Source: WHSM01 sp050701635 | GTDB taxonomy: Bacteria; Actinomycetota; Actinomycetes; Mycobacteriales; Micromonosporaceae | Assembly: GCA_050701635.1 (NCBI GenBank) | Contig: JBOGDF010000349.1 | Location: forward strand, 1-5,584 | Length of the DNA stretch: 5,584 nucleotides | Direction: 5' to 3' | Part shown: piece after piece, positions 1 through 5,252 of the stretch | Layout: each line of letters starts with the position of its first letter | Numbering within the stretch: position 1 is the first letter of the stretch | Made by a program: the position numbers and the translations under genes | The notes under the pieces: model-generated | What the model was told of the DNA's origin: nothing | The model's input: the letters and a program-made list of their open reading frames with translations, nothing else | The model's database searches: none

Positions 1-33
1 GCGCTCGGCCGGGCCGTGGGGGAGGAGTCGTGA
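1..33 (+). CDS. C-terminal end of an upstream gene (partial, tentative)
   Basis: The frame ending in TGA at 31-33 is open to the left edge and encodes ALGRAVGEES. Its stop overlaps the GTG start of the following SDR gene as GTGA, the usual sign of a translationally coupled actinobacterial operon, and the SDR ribosome-binding site lies inside its last codons. Only ten codons are visible, so the product cannot be identified. In M. tuberculosis the Rv3548c-type SDR is preceded by another SDR gene (Rv3549c); that this is its equivalent is inference from gene order only. Confidence 0.35.
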   Translation, partial: ALGRAVGEES

Positions 34-932
34 GTCTGTGTCGGGACCGGGTGGTGATCGTGACCGGGGCCGGGCGGGGGATCGGGAGGGCGCACGCGCT
101 GGCGTTCGCGGCCGAGGGAGCGCGGGTGGTGGTGAACGACGTCGGGGTGGCGGCGGACGGCACCGGCGCGTCGGCGACGCCCGCGCAGCAGGTGGTGGAC
201 GAGATCGTCGCGCTCGGCGGCACCGCGACCGCCAACACCGACGACGTAGCCGACTGGTCCGGCGCGGCCCGGCTGATCGCGACCGCGGTCGAGGCGTACG
301 GGCGGCTGGACGTACTGGTCAACAACGCGGGCTTCGTACGGGACCGGATGCTGGTGAACCTGGCCGAGGACGAGTGGGACGCGGTGGTACGCGTACACCT
401 GAAAGGGCACTTCGCACCGCTCCGTCACGCGGCGGCGCACTGGCGGGCGCGCCGCAAGGCCGGGGAGCTGACCCACGCGCGGGTGATCAACACCAGCTCC
501 GGCGCCGGCCTGCTGGGCAGCGTCGGGCAGGCCAACTACAGCGCGGCGAAGGCCGGGATCGCGGCGCTCACCCTGGTCGCCGCGGCCGAGCTGGACCGGT
601 ACGGCGTGACCGTGAACGCGATCGCGCCGGCCGCGCGTACCCGGATGACCGAGCGGACCTTCGCCGACGCGATGGCCGCTCCGGCGGACGGGTTCGACGC
701 GATGGCCCCCGAGAACGTCTCGCCGCTGGTGGTCTGGCTCGGCAGCACGGAGTCCGCAGGTGTCACGGGTCGTGTGTTCGAAGTCGACGGCGGCAGAGTC
801 TCGCTCGCCGACGGCTGGCGCCACGGCCCGGTCATCGACAAGGCCGACCGCTGGCACCCCGCCGAACTCGGCCCGGTGGTACGCAAGCTCCTCGCCGACG
901 CCACCCCACCCGACCCGGTCTACGGCGCTTGA
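30..932 (+). CDS. SDR-family dehydrogenase, HSD17B4/hydroxyacyl-CoA dehydrogenase type
   Basis: Classical short-chain dehydrogenase/reductase of 300 aa, cytoplasmic, with no signal or membrane segment. Visible motifs: nucleotide-binding TGAGRGIG (T12-G19); Asp37 after the second strand (VVVND), which favours NAD+ over NADP+; NNAG (98-101); and the catalytic set Ser157, Tyr170, Lys174 in the NYSAAK context. The segment VHLKGHF (122-128) and the long C-terminal tail after residue 255 are typical of the HSD17B4 / multifunctional-enzyme-2 branch, whose members oxidise 3-hydroxyacyl-CoA or 17beta-hydroxysteroids. The likely role is a dehydrogenation step of steroid side-chain or ring catabolism; the substrate is not visible in the sequence. 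Placement convergent to fadA5 matches Rv3548c of M. tuberculosis, but the Hsd4A/ChsB1 type (Rv3502c) is an alternative. The GTG start is supported by GGGGGAGGAG at 18-27 and by the GTGA overlap with the preceding frame. Confidence 0.9.
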   Translation: MSLCRDRVVIVTGAGRGIGRAHALAFAAEGARVVVNDVGVAADGTGASATPAQQVVDEIVALGGTATANTDDVADWSGAARLIATAVEAYGRLDVLVNNAGFVRDRMLVNLAEDEWDAVVRVHLKGHFAPLRHAAAHWRARRKAGELTHARVINTSSGAGLLGSVGQANYSAAKAGIAALTLVAAAELDRYGVTVNAIAPAARTRMTERTFADAMAAPADGFDAMAPENVSPLVVWLGSTESAGVTGRVFEVDGGRVSLADGWRHGPVIDKADRWHPAELGPVVRKLLADATPPDPVYGA

Positions 933-955
933 AAGACCACGCAGCTTCCACGTCC

Positions 956-1016
956 GGGCATTGTCCAGCCTGCGACCCGGATACCGATTGCCGGGACTGC
1001 TGACTGGACAATGCTC
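956..1016. terminator. Long hairpin in convergent gap, possible bidirectional terminator
   Basis: GCATTGTCCAG (958-968) is perfectly complementary to CTGGACAATGC (1004-1014), and G956-C1016 plus a G.U pair 957/1015 lengthen the stem to 13 positions. Inside, CCCGG (976-980) pairs with CCGGG (991-995) around a 10-nt loop, with partial pairing between the two stems (970-974 with 998-1002). It fills most of the 97-bp gap between two converging genes, so termination from one or both sides is the natural reading. There is no T-tract on either side, so a canonical intrinsic terminator is not shown. Actinobacterial terminators often lack T-tracts. Confidence 0.5.
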
Positions 1017-1029
1017 AGCGGCGGGCGAG

Positions 1030-2157
1030 TCAGAGCCGTTCGATGATGGTGGCGGTGGCCATGGCGCCGCCGGCGCACATCGTGATCAGTGCGCGCGTCC
1101 CGTCGCGGCGTTCCAGCTCGTGCAGGGCGGTGGTGAGCAGCCGGGCGCCGGTGCTGCCGACCGGGTGGCCGAGCGCGATCGCGCCGCCGTTGACGTTGAG
1201 CCGGTCGAGCGGTGCCTGGTGGACCGCGGCCCACGACAGCGGCACCGACGCGAAGGCTTCGTTGACCTCGTACAGGTCGAGGTCGTTGATCGTCATGCCG
1301 GTACGGTCCAGCACCAGCGCCGTGGCCGCCACCGGCCCGTCGAGGTGGTAGTACGGCTCCGCGCCGATCAGCGCCTGCGCCACGATCCGGGCCCGCGGCC
1401 GTAGTCCGAGGGCCGCCGCGCGCGCGGCCGAGGTGACCAGCACCGCCGCCGCGCCGTCGGAGATCTGGGACGACGTGCCGGCGGTGTGTACGCCGCCGTC
1501 GACCACCGGCTTGAGCGCCGCCAGCGCCTCGACGCTCGTTTCCCGGAGGCCCTGGTCGCGGTCAGCCATCTCGGCGCCGACCTTGATCGGCAGCACCTCC
1601 CGGGCGAACCGGCCCTCGGCCCATGCGGCGGCCGCCTTCGCCTGGGATGCCGCGCCGAAGCTGTCCACGTCGGACCGGGACAGGCCGCGCCGGGTCGCGA
1701 TCCGCTCCGCGGCGACGAACTGGTTCGGCAGGTCGATCTCCCACGACTCCGGTCGCGGCAGCCCCACCTCGCCGAGGTTGGAGCGCAGCGGCACCCGGCT
1801 CATCGCCTCCACCCCGCACCCGATGCCGGCCTCGATCGCGCCGGCGGCGATCAGACCCGCGATCAGGTGTACGGAGTGCTGCGCCGACCCGCACTGCGCG
1901 TCGATCGTCGTACAGCCGGTCTGGTACGGCAGGCCGCTGTGCAGCCACGCCGTACGGGTGACGTTGTTGGACTGCTCGCCGGCCTGGGTGACGCAGCCGC
2001 CGATCGCCTGCTCGATCAGCCCCGGATCGATGCCGGCGCGCTCGACCACGCCGCGCTGGGCGGCACCGAGCAGCTCGGCGGGGTGCAGGGCGGACAGCCA
2101 GCCGCCGCGTTTCCCGATCGGGGTGCGGACGGCTTCCACGATCACCGGCTCGACCAT
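1030..2157 (-). CDS. fadA5: Steroid side-chain beta-ketoacyl-CoA thiolase FadA5
   Basis: Thiolase of 375 aa that closely follows M. tuberculosis FadA5 (Rv3546, 391 aa). FadA5 thiolytically cleaves the 3,22-dioxo-C24 steroid CoA ester to acetyl-CoA and the C22 (20-carboxyl) CoA product. Catalytic residues are all present: nucleophile Cys89 in DAQCGSAQ, NEAFA (299-303), His331 in GHPVG, and general base Cys361 in CAGG near the C-terminus. The N-terminal MVEPVIVEAVRTPIGKR aligns directly with FadA5 and fixes the ATG start. Compared by eye it is shorter by about 4 residues before Cys89 and about 12 in the loop before RDQGLRET (a segment around 185-200), with no loss of active-site motifs. It is divergent from cyp125, and its operator and promoter lie just upstream of the start. 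No good Shine-Dalgarno precedes the ATG, in keeping with a leaderless mRNA. It appears to be the only gene of its transcript in this window. Confidence 0.95.
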   Translation of the reverse strand: MVEPVIVEAVRTPIGKRGGWLSALHPAELLGAAQRGVVERAGIDPGLIEQAIGGCVTQAGEQSNNVTRTAWLHSGLPYQTGCTTIDAQCGSAQHSVHLIAGLIAAGAIEAGIGCGVEAMSRVPLRSNLGEVGLPRPESWEIDLPNQFVAAERIATRRGLSRSDVDSFGAASQAKAAAAWAEGRFAREVLPIKVGAEMADRDQGLRETSVEALAALKPVVDGGVHTAGTSSQISDGAAAVLVTSAARAAALGLRPRARIVAQALIGAEPYYHLDGPVAATALVLDRTGMTINDLDLYEVNEAFASVPLSWAAVHQAPLDRLNVNGGAIALGHPVGSTGARLLTTALHELERRDGTRALITMCAGGAMATATIIERL

Positions 2158-2163
2158 GCCACC

Positions 2164-2192
2164 AACCTAGAACGTGTTCTCACACGGAGCAA
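2164..2192 (-). promoter_or_regulatory. fadA5 promoter, predicted leaderless
   Basis: On the - strand TTGCTC (2192-2187) and TAGGTT (2169-2164) are separated by exactly 17 nt and fit actinobacterial -35 (TTGaca-like) and -10 (TAnnnT) elements. Six nucleotides follow the -10, so +1 falls on the A of the fadA5 ATG (2157). This predicts a leaderless transcript and explains the absent Shine-Dalgarno. The KstR-type operator occupies the spacer and the first two bases of the -10. Prediction by inspection only. Confidence 0.5.
2168..2181. promoter_or_regulatory. KstR-type operator 1 (fadA5 side)
   Basis: TAGAACGTGTTCTC matches the KstR consensus TnnAACnnGTTnnA at every fixed position except the last (C instead of A). 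The core AGAAC-GT-GTTCT is a perfect inverted repeat. KstR is the TetR-family repressor of cholesterol catabolism in mycobacteria and rhodococci and is released by steroid-CoA intermediates. The site ends 10 bp before the fadA5 start and would block its promoter. The regulator gene itself is not in the window. Confidence 0.8.
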
Positions 2193-2270
2193 GGCTCAAA
2201 AGGCGGTCGCACGCCGTACCACATAGGGAATTGGCTCTTTTGCGGTCTCCGACAGTGTGCTTCAATCGGC

Positions 2271-2284
2271 TAGAACCTGTTATC
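2271..2284. promoter_or_regulatory. KstR-type operator 2 (cyp125 side)
   Basis: TAGAACCTGTTATC matches TnnAACnnGTTnnA except at the last base (C instead of A). It is less symmetric in the outer positions than operator 1. It lies immediately upstream of the cyp125 ribosome-binding site, and its centre is 103 bp from that of operator 1. It probably overlaps the cyp125 promoter: TAGAAC (2271-2276) could be a -10 with CCGACA (2249-2254) as a -35 at 16-nt spacing, but this promoter call is weak. Confidence 0.7.
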
Positions 2285-2294
2285 GAGGGAGGGG
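2285..2294 (+). promoter_or_regulatory. cyp125 ribosome-binding site
   Basis: GAGGGAGGGG ends 4 nt before GTG at 2299. This decides the start: an in-frame ATG at 2257 lies upstream of both the operator and this site, and the ATG at 2311 is too far from it. Confidence 0.75.
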
Positions 2295-2298
2295 TGCC

Positions 2299-3525
2299 GT
2301 GGTAGCGCCGATGATCCCCCAAGGCTTCGACTTCACCGATCCGGACCTGTACCAGAAACGCCGGCCGATGGCCGAGTTCGCGGAGTTGCGACGTACCGAA
2401 CCGGTGTGGTGGAACCCGCAACGGCGCGGCTCCGCCGGCTTCGACGACGACGGTTACTGGGTGGTGACCCGGCACGCCGACGTGAAGGAGGTGTCCCGGG
2501 ACAGCGAGACCTTCTCGTCGTACGAGAACACCGCGATCGTGCGGTTCCAGGAGGGGATCACCCGGCAGCAGATCGAGCTGCAGCGGTTCATCATGCTCAA
2601 CATCGACCCGCCGCACCACACCAAGCTGCGCGGCATCGTGACCCGCGGCTTCACGCCTCGGGCGATCAACAGCCTGCGTACGGTGCTCACCGAGCGGGCG
2701 CAGCGGATCGTCCGCGCGGCGGCGGCCAAGGACGAGGGCGACTTCGTCACCGACGTGGCGTGCGAGCTGCCGCTGCAGGCGATCGCGGAGCTGCTCGGCG
2801 TACCACAGGAGGATCGTCTCAAGATCTTCGAGTGGTCCAACGAGATGATCGCGTACGACGACCCGGAGTGCGAGGTCGAGCCGGAGACCGCCGCCGCCCA
2901 GATCCTCGGCTACTTCATGAAGATGGCCGACGATCGCAAGGACAACCCCCGCGACGACATCGTCAGCCAGCTGGTGCACGCCGACGTCGACGGCGGCCAC
3001 CTCTCCGCGGACGAGTTCGGGTTCTTCGTGATCCTGCTCGCGGTGGCGGGCAACGAGACCACCCGCAACGCGATCACCCACGGCATGATGGCGCTGCTGG
3101 CGCACCCGGACCAGTGGGAGCTGTACAAGGAGACCCGTCCGGCGACCGCGGCGGACGAGATCGTACGGTGGGCCACCCCGGTGCACGCGTTCCAGCGCAC
3201 CGCGATGACCGACACCACGCTCGGCGGGCAGCAGATCAAGGCGGGCCAGCGGCTGGGGCTGTTCTACGCGTCGGCCAACTTCGACACCGAGGTCTTCGAC
3301 GAGCCGGAGCGGTTCGACGTGACGCGCTCGCCGAATCCGCACCTCGGGTTCGGGGGCTCCGGCGCCCACTTCTGCCTCGGCGCCAACCTGGCCCGGCTGG
3401 AGATCGAGATCATCTTCAACGCGATCGCCGACACCCTGCCAAACATCACCCAGACCGGCGAGCCGAGCCGCCTCCGCTCCGGCTGGCTCCACGGCATCAA
3501 GGAGCTCCCCGTCCGCTACCACTAG
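2299..3525 (+). CDS. cyp125: Steroid C26/C27-monooxygenase, cytochrome P450 CYP125
   Basis: Soluble P450 of 408 aa from the GTG start. CYP125 hydroxylates and further oxidises the terminal methyl of cholest-4-en-3-one (or cholesterol), producing the 26/27-carboxylate that is then CoA-activated. Visible motifs: N-terminal PQGFDFTDPDLY and the WWNPQ segment typical of CYP125; SSYENTAIVRF, as in M. tuberculosis CYP125A1; I-helix oxygen-activation motif AVAGNETTRN (248-257); ExxR Glu287-Arg290 in DEIVRWATPV; and the heme-binding loop FGGSGAHFCLGANLAR with thiolate ligand Cys359. Closely CYP125-like over its whole length, and unlike CYP142, which has GGDETTR in the I-helix. It needs a ferredoxin and a reductase, neither encoded here. 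Divergent from fadA5, as in M. tuberculosis (Rv3545c/Rv3546), with a KstR-type operator directly before its ribosome-binding site. It is followed by a convergent gene, so it is probably transcribed alone, unlike the mycobacterial cyp125-fadE28-fadE29 operon. Confidence 0.96.
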   Translation: MVAPMIPQGFDFTDPDLYQKRRPMAEFAELRRTEPVWWNPQRRGSAGFDDDGYWVVTRHADVKEVSRDSETFSSYENTAIVRFQEGITRQQIELQRFIMLNIDPPHHTKLRGIVTRGFTPRAINSLRTVLTERAQRIVRAAAAKDEGDFVTDVACELPLQAIAELLGVPQEDRLKIFEWSNEMIAYDDPECEVEPETAAAQILGYFMKMADDRKDNPRDDIVSQLVHADVDGGHLSADEFGFFVILLAVAGNETTRNAITHGMMALLAHPDQWELYKETRPATAADEIVRWATPVHAFQRTAMTDTTLGGQQIKAGQRLGLFYASANFDTEVFDEPERFDVTRSPNPHLGFGGSGAHFCLGANLARLEIEIIFNAIADTLPNITQTGEPSRLRSGWLHGIKELPVRYH

Positions 3526-3546
3526 CCCTACCCCCGGGCCCCCCTC

Positions 3547-3619
3547 CACTTGGGGCCTCGTGTGGTTGCGCAGACCCGTACATTTCGGGCGCGTCAGCGA
3601 CCATCCGGGGCCCCAAGTG
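3547..3619 (+). terminator. Long hairpin in convergent gap after cyp125
   Basis: CACTTGGGGCC (3547-3557) is perfectly complementary to GGCCCCAAGTG (3609-3619). Pairing continues inward, so that 3547-3569 faces 3597-3619 over 23 positions with 19 Watson-Crick pairs, three G.U pairs (3558/3608, 3562/3604, 3567/3599) and one mismatch (3561/3605). A small inner stem CCCG/CGGG (3575-3578 with 3586-3589) closes a 7-nt loop. It starts 22 bp after the cyp125 stop and ends 18 bp before the stop of the converging SnoaL-like gene. Read as a + strand RNA all three wobbles pair, which points to the cyp125 transcript. No T-tract follows. Confidence 0.55.
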
Positions 3620-3637
3620 CCTTGCGGGGCGGCGGGG

Positions 3638-4078
3638 TTAGGGCGCGGCTTTGCGGAGGGTGGCGGCGGCGCGTTCGACTTCCCAGAAGGCGCGGAGGGC
3701 CACGATGTGGCCGGTTTCGTTGACGCGGTAGGTGAAGACGCCGTCGGCGTCGATCACCATGCCGCCGGGTAGGTGGCTCGTGATGGTGCCGACGTTCGCC
3801 ACCTCGTCGCCGCAGGCGTACGAGTCGCGTACCACGAATTCGAACCGCTCCACCATCGCGATCGAGGCGTCCCAGAAGGCCGCGATCGCCTGCTTGCCGT
3901 GGTGACCCTTCCCGGCCGTGTCGAACGGGCCGGGGCCGACCGGGTCCTCGAGTACGGCGTCGTCGGCGAACAGCGCCAGCCACTCGTCCTTCGCCCCGCG
4001 CGACACCGCGTCGAAGGAGCGCCGGCCCGCGTCCCGCGCCGGATGCGCCGCCTCACTCGCCTGCCAGGTGACCGTCAT
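3638..4078 (-). CDS. SnoaL/ketosteroid-isomerase-like NTF2-fold protein
   Basis: Small soluble protein of 146 aa with the NTF2-like/SnoaL fold: an alpha-helical start, then WLALFADDAVLEDPVG (33-48), HHGKQAIAAFWD (59-70), and closing strands ending in LRAFWEVE (128-135). The ADDAVLEDPVG block closely resembles bacterial ketosteroid delta5-isomerase (ADDATVEDPFG), and Asp45 lies where the isomerase general base Asp sits. In my by-eye alignment the isomerase oxyanion-hole residues are not conserved: Ser21 replaces the catalytic Tyr and Phe115 the second Asp. True isomerase activity is therefore doubtful; a dehydratase/hydratase, epoxide hydrolase or other role on a steroid-CoA is possible. It is the third gene of the ltp4-ltp3 operon. 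AAGGAG at 4084-4089 stands 5 nt before the ATG, which overlaps the stop of the preceding 9-codon mini-ORF as ATGA. Stop codon TAA at 3640-3638. Confidence 0.85.
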   Translation of the reverse strand: MTVTWQASEAAHPARDAGRRSFDAVSRGAKDEWLALFADDAVLEDPVGPGPFDTAGKGHHGKQAIAAFWDASIAMVERFEFVVRDSYACGDEVANVGTITSHLPGGMVIDADGVFTYRVNETGHIVALRAFWEVERAAATLRKAAP

Positions 4079-4104
4079 CGGGGCTCCTTCCAGGAATCGC
4101 TCAT
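4075..4104 (-). CDS. 9-codon coupled mini-ORF between ltp3 and SnoaL gene
   Basis: ATG at 4104-4102 to TGA at 4077-4075 encodes MSDSWKEPR. Its ATG overlaps the ltp3 stop (ATGA) and its TGA overlaps the SnoaL ATG (ATGA). A good Shine-Dalgarno AAGGAG (4110-4115) precedes it by 5 nt. It exists because of a 26-bp tandem duplication, so its peptide repeats the last residues of Ltp3 (SRKEPR versus SWKEPR). It may be a translational relay rather than a functional peptide; translation is likely but function is unknown. Confidence 0.4.
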   Translation of the reverse strand: MSDSWKEPR

Positions 4105-4126
4105 CGGGGCTCCTTCCGGGAATCGA
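4075..4126. repeat. 26-bp tandem direct repeat at ltp3/SnoaL gene junction
   Basis: Units 4075-4100 and 4101-4126 are adjacent and identical at 24 of 26 positions; the differences are A/G at 4092/4118 and C/A at 4100/4126. Each unit carries, on the - strand, the Shine-Dalgarno AAGGAG, a 5-nt spacer and the ATGA start/stop overlap. The right-hand unit also encodes the last codons of ltp3 (DSRKEPR and stop). The length is not a multiple of three, so the copy shifts frame and creates the mini-ORF. Confidence 0.95.
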
Positions 4127-5252
4127 CCAGCCAGAGCGAGAAGAACTGCGATCCTCCGCCGTACGCGTGCCCGACCGCCGTACGCGCCCCGTCCACCTGA
4201 TGCTCGCCGGCGCGGCCGCGTACCTGCAACGCCGCCTCGGCGAACCGCAGCAGCCCGGACGCGCCGATCGGGTTGGACGAGAGCACCCCGCCGGACGGGT
4301 TGACCGGCAGCCGCCCGCCCGGCTCGGTCTCGCCCGCCTCGGTCAGCCGCCACCCGTCGCCGGGCGCCGCGAAGCCGAGATTCTCCAGCCACATCGGCTC
4401 GAACCACGAGAACGGTACGTACAGCTCCGCCACGTCGACCTGCGCCAGCGGGTCGGTGATCCCGGCCTGCCGCCACAGCGCCCGCGCCGCCTCGTACCCC
4501 GCAGCCGGGTTGACGTGGTCGCGCCCGGCGAACGTGGTCGGCTCGGTACGCATCGCGGTGCCGTGGATCCAGGCTGCGGGTCCGCTCGCCGGCGCCGACG
4601 CGATCACCACCGCGCAGGCGCCGTCGGAGGAGGGGCAGGTCTCGTCGTACCGGATCGGGTCCCACAGCATCGGGGAGGCGTGCACGGTGTCGACGGTGGT
4701 CTCGGGTTTGCGCAGGTGGGCGTACGGGTTGCGGGCGCCGTTGCGGCGGTCCTTCGCCGCCACCATCGCCCCGACGTGCGCCGGCGCCCCGGACCGCCGG
4801 ATGTACGACCGTACGTGCGGCGCGAAATACCCACCCGCGCCGGCGCCGACCGGCATCGAGAACGGCACCGGGATCGACAGCGCCCACATCGCGTTCGACT
4901 CCGACTGCTTCTCGTACGCCACCGCCAGCACCGTGTCGTGTGCGCCGGCCTGCACCAGGCTCGCCGCCACGATCCCGGTGGACCCGCCCACCGATCCCGC
5001 GGTGTGCACCCGCAGCAGCGGCTTGCCGGAGGCGCCGAGCGCGTCGGCGAGCATCAGCTCCGGCATCATCACGCCCTCGAACAGGTCCGGCGCCTTGCCC
5101 ACCACCACCGCGTCCACGTCGGGCCAGTCCAGCCCGGCGTCGGCCAGGGCCCGCTCGATCGCCTCCCGGCACAGCCCCGCCATCGACACGTCCGTACGCC
5201 GCGCCTTGTGGTGCGTCTGGCCGCACCCGACCACCGCCGCCGGCCGCTTCAC
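4101..5252 (-). CDS. ltp3: Lipid-transfer protein Ltp3, thiolase-fold (putative steroid aldolase family)
   Basis: Thiolase-superfamily protein of 383 aa of the SCPx/nonspecific lipid-transfer class, matching what I recall of Ltp3 (Rv3523) throughout: QTHHKARRTDVSM (12-24), VGKAPDLFEGVMMPEL (51-66), EKQSESNAMWALSIPVPF (114-131), YDETCPSSDGACAVV (202-216), ELYVPFSWFEPMWLENLGF (276-294), NPSGGVLSSNPIGASG (318-333) and GHAYGGGSQ (361-369). Where thiolases have the nucleophilic Cys, the aligned segment reads HTAGSVGGST (83-92) with Gly86, and the C-terminal CxG motif is also absent, so it should not be a normal thiolase. In Rhodococcus ltp3 and ltp4 are needed for degrading C24-branched sterol side chains; the relative Ltp2 acts as a retro-aldolase with a DUF35 partner. 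Tyr278 and Tyr364 are candidate active-site residues (inference). GTG start overlaps the ltp4 stop (GTGA), with GGAG at 5258-5261. The C-terminal SRKEPR comes from the repeated junction sequence. Confidence 0.92.
   Translation of the reverse strand: MKRPAAVVGCGQTHHKARRTDVSMAGLCREAIERALADAGLDWPDVDAVVVGKAPDLFEGVMMPELMLADALGASGKPLLRVHTAGSVGGSTGIVAASLVQAGAHDTVLAVAYEKQSESNAMWALSIPVPFSMPVGAGAGGYFAPHVRSYIRRSGAPAHVGAMVAAKDRRNGARNPYAHLRKPETTVDTVHASPMLWDPIRYDETCPSSDGACAVVIASAPASGPAAWIHGTAMRTEPTTFAGRDHVNPAAGYEAARALWRQAGITDPLAQVDVAELYVPFSWFEPMWLENLGFAAPGDGWRLTEAGETEPGGRLPVNPSGGVLSSNPIGASGLLRFAEAALQVRGRAGEHQVDGARTAVGHAYGGGSQFFSLWLVDSRKEPR

Noticed and set aside
956..1016. Small inverted-repeat mobile element (MITE-like) in the SDR/fadA5 gap
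   Set aside because: At only 61 bp, with nested internal pairing and no flanking target duplication seen, a transcript hairpin between convergent genes explains it better.
1433..2226. Open + strand frames of about 245 codons opposite fadA5
   Set aside because: fadA5 has all its catalytic residues and family length. The opposite frames have no recognisable domain and no ribosome-binding site.
2257..2298. Upstream ATG start for cyp125 at 2257
   Set aside because: It precedes the KstR-type operator and likely promoter and has no Shine-Dalgarno. The GTG at 2299 has a strong one at 4 nt.
2299..3525. CYP142 or another sterol P450
   Set aside because: The AGNETTRN I-helix, the WWNPQ region, SSYEN and the NPNPHLGFGGSGAHFC loop fit CYP125. 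CYP142 differs at each of these.
2167..3549. Long open frame (about 460 codons) antisense to cyp125
   Set aside because: It lies opposite a clear P450, reads as Arg/Val/Gly/Leu-rich low-complexity protein with no domain, crosses the operator region, and is the usual by-product of high-GC third-position bias.
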